A DNA stretch of 64,000 bases from Propionibacteriaceae bacterium (lineage in GTDB: Bacteria > Actinomycetota > Actinomycetes > Propionibacteriales > Propionibacteriaceae). The notes beneath the pieces were generated by a model. The model worked only from the letters and a program-made list of their open reading frames with translations. It had not been told where the DNA came from and searched no databases. The translations under genes were made by a program, and so were the position numbers. Shown here one piece after another: positions 18,671 to 27,152 of this stretch. Location of the stretch: NCBI GenBank assembly GCA_031267645.1, contig JAIRYW010000026.1:1-64000 (forward strand), written 5' to 3'. Numbering within the stretch: position 1 is the first letter of the stretch; each line of letters opens with the position of its first letter.

Positions 18671-18819
18671 GAGAAGTCGAATCAGACCGACGGTTTGGGG
18701 TTGACAGCGGGTCGGAGATGGCTCCACCTGACCCTGGTTGCCTATCGTTGAGGCTAGCCGGGTCGGATCCTCGTCAAGGGCCTGAGGGTTCAGCCCGGGC
18801 TGGTTGAGGAAGGCCACCC

Positions 18820-21800
18820 ATGATCGTCAGCAATGACCTGACCAAGGACTTCGGCTCCAAGCGTGCCGTCGACGGCCTGACCTTTGAAGTCAGGCCTGGT
18901 CTGGTCACCGGCTTCCTCGGCCCCAACGGAGCTGGCAAATCGACCACCATGCGTCTGATCTTGGGCTTGGACCGCCCCACCGACGGCTCGGTCACAGTCA
19001 ACGGCCGTCGTTACGTCGAACACCGCGCCCCCCTGCAAGAGGTCGGGGCCCTGCTCGACGCCAAGTCCACCCACCCCGGCCGCACCGCCCGCTCCCATCT
19101 GCGCGCTCTGGCCGCCACCCACGGCATCAGCCGGCGGCGGGTGGACGAAGTGATCGAGCTGGCTGGCTTGGGGACGGTGGCGAACAAACGGGTGGGCGGC
19201 TTCTCCCTCGGCATGGGCCAGCGTCTGGGTTTGGCCGGGGCCCTCTTGGGCGACCCCGCCACCTTGATCTTGGACGAGCCGATCAACGGCCTCGACCCGG
19301 AGGGCGTGGCCTGGGTACGCGAATTGGTCAAACGCCTGGCCGGGCACGGGCGGACCGTCTTCCTGTCCAGCCACCTGATGAGCGAGATGGCTTTGACGGC
19401 CGACCACCTCATCATCTTGGGCCGGGGCCGTTTGATCGCGAACTCTCCGATGGAAGACATCATCGCCCAGGTCTCCGGCACGGTGACCGAGATCCGGTCC
19501 CCCCAGGCCAACCGCATCGCCGACCATCTGACCGCCGCCGGCCACCCGGTCACCCGTCCCCAACCCGACACCGTGGTGGTGACGGGCCTGAGCCCGAGCC
19601 AGATCGGCGAATACGTCGCCGCCCAGGGGTGGGTCGTCCATGAGCTGTCGCCGGTCACCCGCTCCTTGGAGGAGGCCTACCTCAGGCTGACCGAACAAGC
19701 CCAGGAGTTCTCCTTCCACAACGACGGCCGTCCACCCGAACGGCTGCCGCCGCCGATCAGCGAGCCGCAGCGGTCGGAGGCGCCGGCTCTACGGCCGGCC
19801 CACCACGGGCGCGACGACGCGGCCCAGCCGCTGCCGGTCTGGGAGCCGATCGACCCGGGCGTGGTGGCGACGGACAATTTTTGGCGGTCTTACGCCGAGG
19901 CCTCCGAGACTCTGGAGGAGCAGCGCACCGGCGAGGTCAGCCCGGCCGGCACGATGTCCCGGCTCGACCCCGACTGGCCCAGTTTGGACGACGTCTGGTC
20001 GACCCTGAACACTCCGATGCCGAACCGGGGTAATTTCGTAGCCGACTCGGCCCCGCCCGGGGCCATACCAGTCAGTCCGCCGCCGACCCCAGCGGGAGCC
20101 CCGCGTCCGGCCGGCGGCCCCGGTCTGCCACCGGGGCCAGGCCTGGTCGGGCCGCCGATCCCGCTTGGAACCGCCGGTCCGCCCGGGAGCTCCGGCTCGG
20201 TGAACGGTCGGGCCCCGGGGCCGAATCGAAGTTCGCCGCCGGGGCCGCCTCCGGTGGCTCCGCCGCCCGTCCTGACGGCACCGTCCGGCGGGGCCAGCCC
20301 GGCCAGCCGGTTCGCCCCGATCGCGGCGCCCGCCCCGCCGGTCGGCTCGTCGGCTCCGGCCGGCGCTCCGCGGCACGCCAGCGCGGGCCCGCTGAACAGC
20401 CCCGTCCGTCCGTCCGCTCCGGCCCACTCCTTCACCGGGTCGAGTCCGTCCGCTCCGGCCGCCTACCCCGCCTCGTCGCCCGCTCCCTCGACTCCGTTGG
20501 CGGGCTCGTCCGTCCCCAGTCCAGCCTTCTCCGCGCCCGGACCGGCTTCGACCGCCGTCCCGCCCCGATCGGCGGTCGCCTCGCCCGACCCGTCCTCCGG
20601 CCCCGTCGCTCCCGCGGCCCATCCGGCCGCCGAGCCGCCACGGGCCGCCGCCTGGCCGCCGCCCGCGGCCGGTTCGGTCCAGAGTCGGGTCCAAGCCATC
20701 TTGGACCAGCCCTGGCCGCCCCCCGCCAAATCGCCATCCGCCGGCCCCGCTTCACCGCCGCCGGCCAGCTCCCCGTGGCCGACCCGCTCCGGCCCGGCCA
20801 CGCCACCGCCGCCGCCGGTCGGCGACCCCTTGGCCTCGCCGCGGCCGAACCCGCCGACCGGGGCCGAGTCGGGCCGCTCCAGCGCCGTCAGCGGCTCGGC
20901 CTGGACCGGCCAGCGGCACACCCCCACCGAGCCCGGCCGCTCCGCCGGCGCCGGTTGGCCGACGACCGATTTCGCCTCCAGCGGCCTGTGGTCGGCCCAA
21001 GCTCTGCGCCAAGGTCTGACCGAGCCGGCCGCCTCCCACCAATCGGCTCCGGCCGCCTCGTACCAACCTCCCCTGGCCGACCCGTCCCCCTCCCACCAGT
21101 CATCCCCAGCCGCCTCGTACCAGTCCCCCTTGGCTGAACCGTCCCCCTCCTATCAGTCACATCCGGCCGCCTCAGCCGCCTCGTACCGGTCGCCCCTGGC
21201 CGACCCGATCGCCTCCTACCGATCCCCCTTGGCCGACTCGTCCCCCTCCCGGCCATCTCCCTCAGCCGCCTCGTACCAGTCCCCCCTGGCCGACCCGACC
21301 ACCTCCTACCGATCCCCCTTGGCCGACTCGTCGGTCGGCCCCGGCGCCAGCCGGGCGACCGCCTCGGCCGGATCGATTTGGGAGACCGACCGCCCCGGAA
21401 CCGCCGGGCTTCGCTCCCACCTGAACGGCGCGGCCGGCGGGCCAGCCGGATCGCTGAGCCCGGCCGGCGCCCCGACGACGGCGACCCCTTCCGGCGGCCA
21501 TAATCCGGCTTGGTTGTCGTCCGGATCCGTCAGCGGCGGACTGAGCGGCTCCAACTTGTCGGGCGTCAACACCAACCGCGATCCGATCACCCCCCGTCCG
21601 CCCCAGTCCGCGGCCGGAAGGAACGCCCGACCGCCCGCCCCAGTTCCGCTGACGACCCCGCCGCCAGCGCAGTCGCCCACCCCGGGTGGGTCCTCCTTCC
21701 CACCGGCCCCGCCGCCACCGACCCACCTGGCCCAGCCGCCTCACTCGGCCCCACCCGCCTCCCACCTGGCTCAAGCACCGGTTCGCCTGGCGCAGCCCAC

Positions 21801-22206
21801 CGCTCCCGCCGTCCATTCGACGCCGTCCGTCCCCGCTGAGGCCGGTCGCCCCACCCCTCCAGCCGTCGGAGCGCCCCCCTCGAGCGCCCCCGCCAGCCGC
21901 CCAGCCGTCACTGGCCCGGCCGGTCTGGGACTGGCCGCGGACGGCGGGCCGACCGTCACCCCGCTGGTGCCGGCCCCGACCCCCGCCACCGGCGCCCCCC
22001 ACTCGCCCGAGACCACCGGATCGCTCACTCCTCTGCTGGACCAGTTGCTGGCCGAACCCGACCCGGGGGCTTCCTCGCCCTCCCGGCGCGGTTTCCAATC
22101 CTTGCCTTCCAGCCCCGGCCAGCCCGCCGCCTCGACCCCCCGCTTAGGTGACGCCATGTCGATCACCCAGGCCTCGCTGCGACGGCTCTGGAACAAGGAG
22201 GCGTGA
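18820..22206 (+). CDS. ABC transporter ATPase with an exceptionally long Pro/Ala/Ser-rich tail
   Basis: The first ~300 of 1128 residues form a complete ABC-2-type ATPase: Walker A GPNGAGKST (~34-42), signature SLGMGQRLGLAGALLG, Walker B LILDEPINGLDP, and switch SSHLMSE, with the usual C-terminal region of drug or bacitracin-type ATPases. About 820 residues of low complexity (Pro, Ala, Ser, Gly) follow, including tandem SYQSPLADP/SYRSPLADS units near residues 740-840. A last short block (ITQASLRRLWNKEA) looks ordered. The permease gene follows immediately. GAGGAAGG lies 7 nt before the ATG. The tail is almost certainly disordered; whether it is a real extension or spread of repeats is discussed in the findings. 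Confidence 0.85.
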   Translation: MIVSNDLTKDFGSKRAVDGLTFEVRPGLVTGFLGPNGAGKSTTMRLILGLDRPTDGSVTVNGRRYVEHRAPLQEVGALLDAKSTHPGRTARSHLRALAATHGISRRRVDEVIELAGLGTVANKRVGGFSLGMGQRLGLAGALLGDPATLILDEPINGLDPEGVAWVRELVKRLAGHGRTVFLSSHLMSEMALTADHLIILGRGRLIANSPMEDIIAQVSGTVTEIRSPQANRIADHLTAAGHPVTRPQPDTVVVTGLSPSQIGEYVAAQGWVVHELSPVTRSLEEAYLRLTEQAQEFSFHNDGRPPERLPPPISEPQRSEAPALRPAHHGRDDAAQPLPVWEPIDPGVVATDNFWRSYAEASETLEEQRTGEVSPAGTMSRLDPDWPSLDDVWSTLNTPMPNRGNFVADSAPPGAIPVSPPPTPAGAPRPAGGPGLPPGPGLVGPPIPLGTAGPPGSSGSVNGRAPGPNRSSPPGPPPVAPPPVLTAPSGGASPASRFAPIAAPAPPVGSSAPAGAPRHASAGPLNSPVRPSAPAHSFTGSSPSAPAAYPASSPAPSTPLAGSSVPSPAFSAPGPASTAVPPRSAVASPDPSSGPVAPAAHPAAEPPRAAAWPPPAAGSVQSRVQAILDQPWPPPAKSPSAGPASPPPASSPWPTRSGPATPPPPPVGDPLASPRPNPPTGAESGRSSAVSGSAWTGQRHTPTEPGRSAGAGWPTTDFASSGLWSAQALRQGLTEPAASHQSAPAASYQPPLADPSPSHQSSPAASYQSPLAEPSPSYQSHPAASAASYRSPLADPIASYRSPLADSSPSRPSPSAASYQSPLADPTTSYRSPLADSSVGPGASRATASAGSIWETDRPGTAGLRSHLNGAAGGPAGSLSPAGAPTTATPSGGHNPAWLSSGSVSGGLSGSNLSGVNTNRDPITPRPPQSAAGRNARPPAPVPLTTPPPAQSPTPGGSSFPPAPPPPTHLAQPPHSAPPASHLAQAPVRLAQPTAPAVHSTPSVPAEAGRPTPPAVGAPPSSAPASRPAVTGPAGLGLAADGGPTVTPLVPAPTPATGAPHSPETTGSLTPLLDQLLAEPDPGASSPSRRGFQSLPSSPGQPAASTPRLGDAMSITQASLRRLWNKEA
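21031..21336. repeat. Tandem repeats encoding SYQSPLADP / SYRSPLADS units
   Basis: Multiple imperfect copies of a unit with core CCTCGTACCAGTCCCCC or CCTCCTACCGATCCCCC followed by TGGCCGAC lie in frame in the tail of the ABC ATPase gene. Each gives about 11-16 residues. Confidence 0.8.
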
Positions 22207-22208
22207 GC

Positions 22209-23090
22209 ATGACAGTGCCGTATCAGACCGTGCGGTCATCGGTGCCGGCCCGACTGAGCCTGTTCCGGGTGATCAAGTCCGAGTTCGTCAAGTTCACCAG
22301 TTTGCGCTCGTCCTGGTGGGTGTTGGCGATCTTCTTCGTCTTGGGGGTCGCCTTCTGCAGCATCGTGGTGACCGCCCTCACCACTCTGCGGGTGTCCGAC
22401 ATGGACCCGTCCGAGATCCTCAGCCAGATGAATCTGCTCAGCCTGATCGCCAGCCCGGTGGTGGTCATGGGCACCCTGATCGTCTCACTGCTGGGCGTCC
22501 TGATCATCACCAACGAGTACAGTTCCGGCTCGATCCGGTCGACTTTCACCGCCGTGCCCCGCCGCCTGCCCGTCATCTGGGGCAAGGTCGTGGTCTTGAT
22601 CGTCTCCGGCGCCCTGGTCACCTGCCTGACCGTCCTGACGGCGTACACCATCGGCCGGGTCGTGCTGTCCGGCCGCGGCGTCGACACGACCCTGTTCTCG
22701 GGGGCGGCCGGACGAGTCTTCGTGGCCGTACCACTGGTGGTGGTCACCTTCGCCTTGCTGGGACTGATGATCGGTTGTCTGATCCGTTCCACCGCCGGCT
22801 CCATCGCCACCACCGTCGGTCTGACCTTCGTCCTGCCGGTTCTGGCCGACGGCTTCCGGGGCTTGTTGACGACAGGCCCGGAGAACTTCTCCGGCTGGCG
22901 CAAGATCGTCGTTTATCTGCTCGACCTGCTGCCGACCTCGGCCAGCAACCGGCTGCTGGCCTTCGACCCGCCCTCGGCCGAACAGCTCGGTCTGCACTAC
23001 GGGCCCTGGGCCGGCTTCGGCATCCTCTGGATCTGGGTCTTGGCCTTCGCCGTGGCCGGACTGATACGGGTGGCCCGGGCCGACGCCTGA
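22209..23090 (+). CDS. ABC-2-type permease
   Basis: About 293 residues with six hydrophobic segments, e.g. SSWWVLAIFFVLGVAFC near the start, LIVSLLGVLIITNEYSSGSIRSTF (the typical ABC-2 loop), VPLVVVTFALLGLMIGCLI and a last segment ending in LIRVARADA. With the preceding ATPase it should form a complete exporter. AAGGAGG at 22195-22201 lies 7 nt from the ATG at 22209 and only 1 nt from a GTG at 22203 that overlaps the upstream stop, so the ATG is preferred. The substrate is unknown. Confidence 0.85.
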   Translation: MTVPYQTVRSSVPARLSLFRVIKSEFVKFTSLRSSWWVLAIFFVLGVAFCSIVVTALTTLRVSDMDPSEILSQMNLLSLIASPVVVMGTLIVSLLGVLIITNEYSSGSIRSTFTAVPRRLPVIWGKVVVLIVSGALVTCLTVLTAYTIGRVVLSGRGVDTTLFSGAAGRVFVAVPLVVVTFALLGLMIGCLIRSTAGSIATTVGLTFVLPVLADGFRGLLTTGPENFSGWRKIVVYLLDLLPTSASNRLLAFDPPSAEQLGLHYGPWAGFGILWIWVLAFAVAGLIRVARADA

Positions 23091-23128
23091 ATCCGCTCAT
23101 CCACCTCGGCCGACCAACGCCAGCGGGA

Positions 23129-23151
23129 GGGCCGGACTGTCGATCCGGCCC
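23129..23151 (+). terminator. Hairpin after the ABC-2 permease gene
   Basis: GGGCCGG and CCGGCCC form a 7-bp stem around a 9-base loop, 38 bases after the permease stop and about 65 bases before the CDF gene. No U-run follows. Confidence 0.4.
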
Positions 23152-23216
23152 CCCGAACCCGGCTGGCCGCCTCCTGAGGCCATAGCCGCCGAGCCGGTCC
23201 GACACCCGACTGTGGA

Positions 23217-24155
23217 ATGCTTGAGCCTGTGAGCCGGACCCCTAAACCCAGCCTGGTGGGCTACGCCTGGCTGTCCATCGCCGCCGCCGTCGTCACCATC
23301 ACCCTCAAGCTGGTGGCTTGGCGCATGACCGGATCGGTCGGCCTGCTGTCGGACGCCGCCGAGTCGTTGGTCAATCTGGCGGCCGCGGTCCTAGCTCTCT
23401 TCATGCTCAAGGTGGCGGCCCGGCCGCCCGACCACGACCACCACTTCGGGCACACCAAGGCGGAGTACTTCTCGGCCGCCGTCGAGGGCATCTTGATCTT
23501 CGTGGCCGCAGTCCTCATCATCGTCTCCGCCACCGGCCGCCTGCTCGACCCGCAACCGCTGGACAACGTCGATCTAGGCATCTTGATGACTGTGCTGGCC
23601 TCGGCCGTCAACGGCGTGGTCGGCGTCGTTCTGATCCGGGCCGGCCGGCGCCACCGCTCGATCACGCTGGTGGCCGACGGCAAACACCTGTGGACCGATG
23701 TGGTGACCTCGGTCGGCGTCATCGTCGGCGTTCTGGCCGTCCGCCTGACCGGTTGGCTGCCGTTAGACCCGATCGTGGCCCTGCTAGTCGGCGCCAACAT
23801 CATCTTCACCGGGTTCAAGCTGGTGCGCGACTCGACCCGCGGTCTGATGGACGAGACCCTGCCCGACGAGGACAACGCCGCCATCGCCGCCGTGCTGTCC
23901 TCCTTCAGCCGCGACCAGGTCCTCTTCCACGGTCTGCGCACCCGGGTGGCCGGCCGTTCCCGCTTCGCCGCCTTCGACATGCTGGTGCCTGGCGACTGGA
24001 CCGTGCGTCAGGGCCACGACCTGATCGAAGAGGTCGAGCAGGCCGTACGCGAGGTCTTGCCCGACGTCGAACTGGCCGTCCACCTGGAGCCGCGCGAAGA
24101 CCCCCGGGCCTACAACGACTACGCAGTCGAATATCCCATCCCCGATTTGGACTAA
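23217..24155 (+). CDS. Cation diffusion facilitator (CDF) metal transporter
   Basis: 312 residues with six membrane segments and a ~90-residue C-terminal cytoplasmic domain. In segment 2 the metal site reads LLSDAAESLVN, so E and N occupy the positions of the usual H/D and D; in segment 5 the classical HxxxD is kept (DGKHLWTDVV). A cytoplasmic HDHHFGHTKAEYFS block matches the family. It exports divalent metal against protons; the altered site A leaves the ion (Zn, Mn or Fe) open. It begins about 65 bases after a hairpin, so it is probably its own unit. A GTG five codons downstream is an alternative start. Confidence 0.88.
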   Translation: MLEPVSRTPKPSLVGYAWLSIAAAVVTITLKLVAWRMTGSVGLLSDAAESLVNLAAAVLALFMLKVAARPPDHDHHFGHTKAEYFSAAVEGILIFVAAVLIIVSATGRLLDPQPLDNVDLGILMTVLASAVNGVVGVVLIRAGRRHRSITLVADGKHLWTDVVTSVGVIVGVLAVRLTGWLPLDPIVALLVGANIIFTGFKLVRDSTRGLMDETLPDEDNAAIAAVLSSFSRDQVLFHGLRTRVAGRSRFAAFDMLVPGDWTVRQGHDLIEEVEQAVREVLPDVELAVHLEPREDPRAYNDYAVEYPIPDLD

Positions 24156-24189
24156 GACTGAGAGTCCTGCGCTGCGCCCGACTGCGGCG

Positions 24190-24218
24190 TTGACACTCAC
24201 CGCAAAGAGTGGTACGGT
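24190..24218 (+). promoter_or_regulatory. Sigma-A-type promoter of the secreted peptide cluster
   Basis: TTGACA at 24190-24195, a 17-base spacer, then TACGGT at 24213-24218, which fits the TANNNT -10 of actinobacteria. Transcription would begin near 24225 and give a leader of about 110 bases before the peptide gene at 24335. It is one of the best promoter matches I see in the window. Confidence 0.65.
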
Positions 24219-24222
24219 CCCA

Positions 24223-24269
24223 ATAAGTAATAGTTATCTTGTTTTTACAAACTTGATAATTATTGCCTG
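24223..24269. promoter_or_regulatory. AT-rich imperfect inverted repeat in the leader of the peptide cluster
   Basis: Arms AATAGTTATCTTGTTT and AAACTTGATAATTATT pair imperfectly (about 14 of 19 positions) around a TTTACA centre. It begins at or just after the predicted transcription start, so it could be an operator or a leader RNA hairpin. Its AT content contrasts sharply with the surrounding DNA. Confidence 0.45.
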
Positions 24270-24334
24270 TGGTTGATTCCACCCCCAGATTCGAGTGATG
24301 TCCCCAAACATCACCAACAGAATGGAGAAATGCC

Positions 24335-24697
24335 ATGTCCTTAAAGAAGACCCTGACTCGAGCTCTCATCGGAATCGCCGGAGCCGCCATACTAGCTGTT
24401 GGCACAGCCGGACAGGCCCATGCCATCGGATGCATCTCATTCAACGTCGGATCAGTCAATGTCATAGGCATCAGCAGTCGAGCCGGTTCAGGTGTACACG
24501 CGACGACTACGTCGTCCTCCGCTAACACCAGCTCGGTTCAAGCCATAGCTCGCGTTGGTTCGCTGTATTATGCGACCGCATCTGTATCCGGAAAGGCACC
24601 GTCTTTGCAGGCGGCTGCCTATCTTTCGACTCCTTTGGTAGCTGACGCTACCTCTTCCAGCACTCATTGCTATGCCGGCTCCTGCCGGACGATCTAG
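24335..24697 (+). CDS. Small secreted Cys-containing protein, possible bacteriocin-like peptide
   Basis: 120 residues with a clear Sec signal: basic MSLKK, a hydrophobic core (ALIGIAGAAILAVGTAG) and an AxA cleavage site before IGC. The mature ~92 residues are Ser/Ala/Thr-rich, with three Cys (one at the new N-terminus, two in HCYAGSC at the C-terminus), which could form a disulfide. GGAGAA lies 7 nt before the ATG. The first gene of a five-gene unit ending in an ABC transporter, it is the natural candidate for the exported product. The spread of A/S/G/Y around ATASVSGKAPSLQAAAY loosely recalls lactococcin-972-type bacteriocins, but this is a weak resemblance. Confidence 0.7.
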   Translation: MSLKKTLTRALIGIAGAAILAVGTAGQAHAIGCISFNVGSVNVIGISSRAGSGVHATTTSSSANTSSVQAIARVGSLYYATASVSGKAPSLQAAAYLSTPLVADATSSSTHCYAGSCRTI

Positions 24698-24714
24698 GAG
24701 CCCGCTGAAGAAGC

Positions 24715-25482
24715 ATGCCTCAACCGCGACGTATAGGCTCGGGTGAGCCCCGCGTCCCGGATCTCGCGCCGCCTACCCGTGGTGCCACCAAGATCCAGGG
24801 CGCGGCCCCGCGGCCGTCTGATCCATCTTCACCCGGAACGTCCCATGGTGTCGTCCGTAAGCTCCTCCTGCTCCTGCTGATCCTGCCACTGGCGGCGCTC
24901 AATGGTTGTGGCGCTGGCCGCGCCGACGACCCGTCGGCGGAGGAGCCCATGACCGTCGATTACATCCGTATGTTGTCCCAGGAGCTAGCTGAGAAGGGTT
25001 ACGTGGAATCAGCTCAGCTTCTGTCCGACGGTGTTGTATCGGCCGGTGAACAACGGGCCGCTTTCGACCTCTATCGGCAGTGTCTGACGGACGCCGGGCT
25101 GACGGTCGACGGCCCTTACGACAGCCCGATCGACGGTTTGGCCTTAGAACACCTAGTCAGTTCCAACGGCCTGTCTTTTGACTTCTTCAATAATACCCAC
25201 GCCGCTTGCCAAGAGCGTTACTTCGTCGATGTCGCCCTAGTCTACCGCGAGACCCACCAAGCCCGCATGGAGCCGGCCCTGGTCGAGGCCACTATCCGGT
25301 GCATGGCCGATGCGGGGGTGGAGCCGGCTGGCCCCGCCACTTCTTTGGCGGAGCTGGTGGGCCCAGGAGGAGTCGACTCCAACGGAGTGGCGAGCCGACG
25401 CTTGACCGTGGCCATGGACTGTGTGCGGGAGACGGCGCACGCCATGTATCCAGAGTTACCGGCCTTGTCGATAGTGTATTGA
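24715..25482 (+). CDS. Putative lipoprotein of unknown function
   Basis: 255 residues. A hydrophobic run KLLLLLLILPLAALNGC gives a lipobox (LNGC) near residue 65, preceded by an unusually long hydrophilic leader; no other start codon is available in frame before the signal. After the lipid Cys there are four more Cys in YRQCLTDAG, HAACQERY, IRCMADAG and AMDCVRE, suggesting two disulfides in a helical extracytoplasmic domain. It follows the secreted peptide by 17 bases and precedes the adaptor gene by 3, so it belongs to the cluster. It might protect the producer or help export; neither is shown. Confidence 0.72.
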   Translation: MPQPRRIGSGEPRVPDLAPPTRGATKIQGAAPRPSDPSSPGTSHGVVRKLLLLLLILPLAALNGCGAGRADDPSAEEPMTVDYIRMLSQELAEKGYVESAQLLSDGVVSAGEQRAAFDLYRQCLTDAGLTVDGPYDSPIDGLALEHLVSSNGLSFDFFNNTHAACQERYFVDVALVYRETHQARMEPALVEATIRCMADAGVEPAGPATSLAELVGPGGVDSNGVASRRLTVAMDCVRETAHAMYPELPALSIVY

Positions 25483-25485
25483 AAC

Positions 25486-26553
25486 ATGAGTCGGGCGAAG
25501 AAGGCCGCCGGCCTGATCGGGCTGGCCGCCTGGTTGGTCGTCCCCGTGATCGGTTTGTTCCATCTCAACCGGCTAGCCGCCGACCAGCCGCTGGAGCGTC
25601 CGATCCAGGTCACCGCCGTGGTGGAGGCGAACACGGAGGCGACGCTGGAGCCGGTCTCGCTCTGGTTGATCCGGCAAAGCCAACCGGACCTGGTGGCGCC
25701 GGCCTGGGATGGCCTAGTGCTCAAGAGTGGCCTCAAACCCGGGCTAACGATTCGATCGGGCGACCTGGTGGCCGTGGTCGGAGGCGTCAGCCGACTGGCT
25801 TTCCACTCCGACCAGCCCTTCTCCCTTCCACTGAGCCAAGGGGACTCCTCGGAGGATGTGCGCCGTCTGCATCGGTTGCTACGCTCGCTCGGACACGATG
25901 TGGATGAGAACTCGTCCTCGTTCGGCCGAGACACCCGCCGTGCCGTCATCGAATTGGCTGGCCGGCTCGGCGCCGCCGACCGATCCGGGGTGTTCGCGCC
26001 GGACTGGGTCGTCTTCCTCCCCACCGAGGAGTACGTCCTCGACCAAGTCAATCTGGTGGTGGGTGGACCCGCCCCCGCGCCGGGCACCAGCCTCGCCACC
26101 TCGGCCCCCCGTCTGACTGGCGCCGTGGTGGTGGACGCCCTGTCCGACTCGGCGATCAGCTCGCCGGCCTCAACCTTGGACGCGTCTGAGCCCCGGACGG
26201 TCGATCCCGACGCCGCCTTGTTGGTGGCGAACCAAGTCGTGGCCTTGGACGAGGACCGCTCGCGGGTGGCTCAGGCCAGCCTGCCCCTGCTGGACAGTTT
26301 GGTGGCGGCGGAATCCATCGCAGCTCCGGCCCGGGTGTCGCGGGAACCTCGAGCGAACGAGCTACGCCTGCCGGCGGCGGCCGTCTTCACCAGCCCGACC
26401 GGGACCAGTTGCGTACTGCTGGAGGGCCCGCCCCGACAAGGCCTGCCAGTCACCATACAGGCGTCCAGCCGTGGTTCGGCCGTCGTGACCGGGGCACTGG
26501 AACCAGGCCAACGGGTGGTTGTGGCCCCTGAGGCCCAGGACCGATTGTGCTAG
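25486..26553 (+). CDS. Membrane-fusion adaptor with peptidoglycan-binding domain
   Basis: 355 residues: one N-terminal membrane anchor (LIGLAAWLVVPVIGLF), a short HlyD/MacA-like biotinyl-lipoyl segment (WDGLVLKSGLKPGLTIRSGDLVAVV), then a PG_binding_1 pattern (GDSSEDVRRLHRLLRSLG ... FGRDTRRAV) at ~120-160, and a C-terminal block (LRLPAAAVFTSPTGTSCVLL) typical of efflux adaptors. It probably links the ABC transporter to the cell wall. Its ATG comes 3 bases after the lipoprotein stop, with no strong Shine-Dalgarno, so translation is probably coupled. Confidence 0.75.
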   Translation: MSRAKKAAGLIGLAAWLVVPVIGLFHLNRLAADQPLERPIQVTAVVEANTEATLEPVSLWLIRQSQPDLVAPAWDGLVLKSGLKPGLTIRSGDLVAVVGGVSRLAFHSDQPFSLPLSQGDSSEDVRRLHRLLRSLGHDVDENSSSFGRDTRRAVIELAGRLGAADRSGVFAPDWVVFLPTEEYVLDQVNLVVGGPAPAPGTSLATSAPRLTGAVVVDALSDSAISSPASTLDASEPRTVDPDAALLVANQVVALDEDRSRVAQASLPLLDSLVAAESIAAPARVSREPRANELRLPAAAVFTSPTGTSCVLLEGPPRQGLPVTIQASSRGSAVVTGALEPGQRVVVAPEAQDRLC

Positions 26554-27152
26554 TGCAGATCGTCGGATGCTCCATCGACTTCGGATCCATTCGTCAGTTG
26601 CGCTTCCCAGACGCTGACTTCGAAGGGCCCGCCCTGGTGGCTCTGATGGGACCGTCCGGATCGGGCAAGACCACCTTGCTCGGTTTGGTGTCCGGCCGGC
26701 TGACGCCATCCGGCGGCGCGGTCGATGTGGAACCCAAGACTAAGCCGGATTGGATCTTGCAGTCCTCGCCCCTGTTGACCCGGCGGTCCGCCCTCGACAA
26801 CGTCCTCCTGGGTCCGCGATTGGCCGGCCGACCGGGGCCCCAAGCCTTTGACCGGGCCCGCTCGGCCATGCGGGAGCTCGGAGTCTGGGAACTTCGAGAC
26901 CAGCCCGTCTTCCGACTCTCCGGAGGAGAGCGCCAGCGTCTGGCCGTGGCCAGGGCGATGGCGCGGGGCGCCCAGCTGGTGTTGGCGGATGAGCCGACCG
27001 CTTCGCTCGACCCGACGGCGCGTGCCCTGGTCTGCCTGGCCCTGCGTCGCGCCGCCACCCATGGCGCCTTGGTCCTGGTGGCCACCCACGACGACCACGT
27101 CGCCCAGAGCGCGGACGCCATCTATCGTCTGGAGGGCGACCCCGGTGTCTGA
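26547..27152 (+). CDS. ABC transporter ATPase of the peptide cluster
   Basis: 201 residues, a compact MacB/LolD-type ATPase: Walker A GPSGSGKTT, signature LSGGERQRLAVARA, Walker B LVLADEPTASLDP, switch ATHDD. GTG at 26547 overlaps the adaptor stop by 7 bases, so it is translationally coupled. It powers the permease encoded next, using ATP for mechanotransmission or export of a periplasmic-side substrate, as is known for MacB relatives. Confidence 0.9.
   Translation: MLVQIVGCSIDFGSIRQLRFPDADFEGPALVALMGPSGSGKTTLLGLVSGRLTPSGGAVDVEPKTKPDWILQSSPLLTRRSALDNVLLGPRLAGRPGPQAFDRARSAMRELGVWELRDQPVFRLSGGERQRLAVARAMARGAQLVLADEPTASLDPTARALVCLALRRAATHGALVLVATHDDHVAQSADAIYRLEGDPGV

Noticed and set aside
18701-18748. 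TTGACA upstream of the long-tailed ABC ATPase gene as a promoter
   Set aside because: No TANNNT -10 occurs at 16-18 bases; the nearest, TATCGT, is too far away (36 bases).
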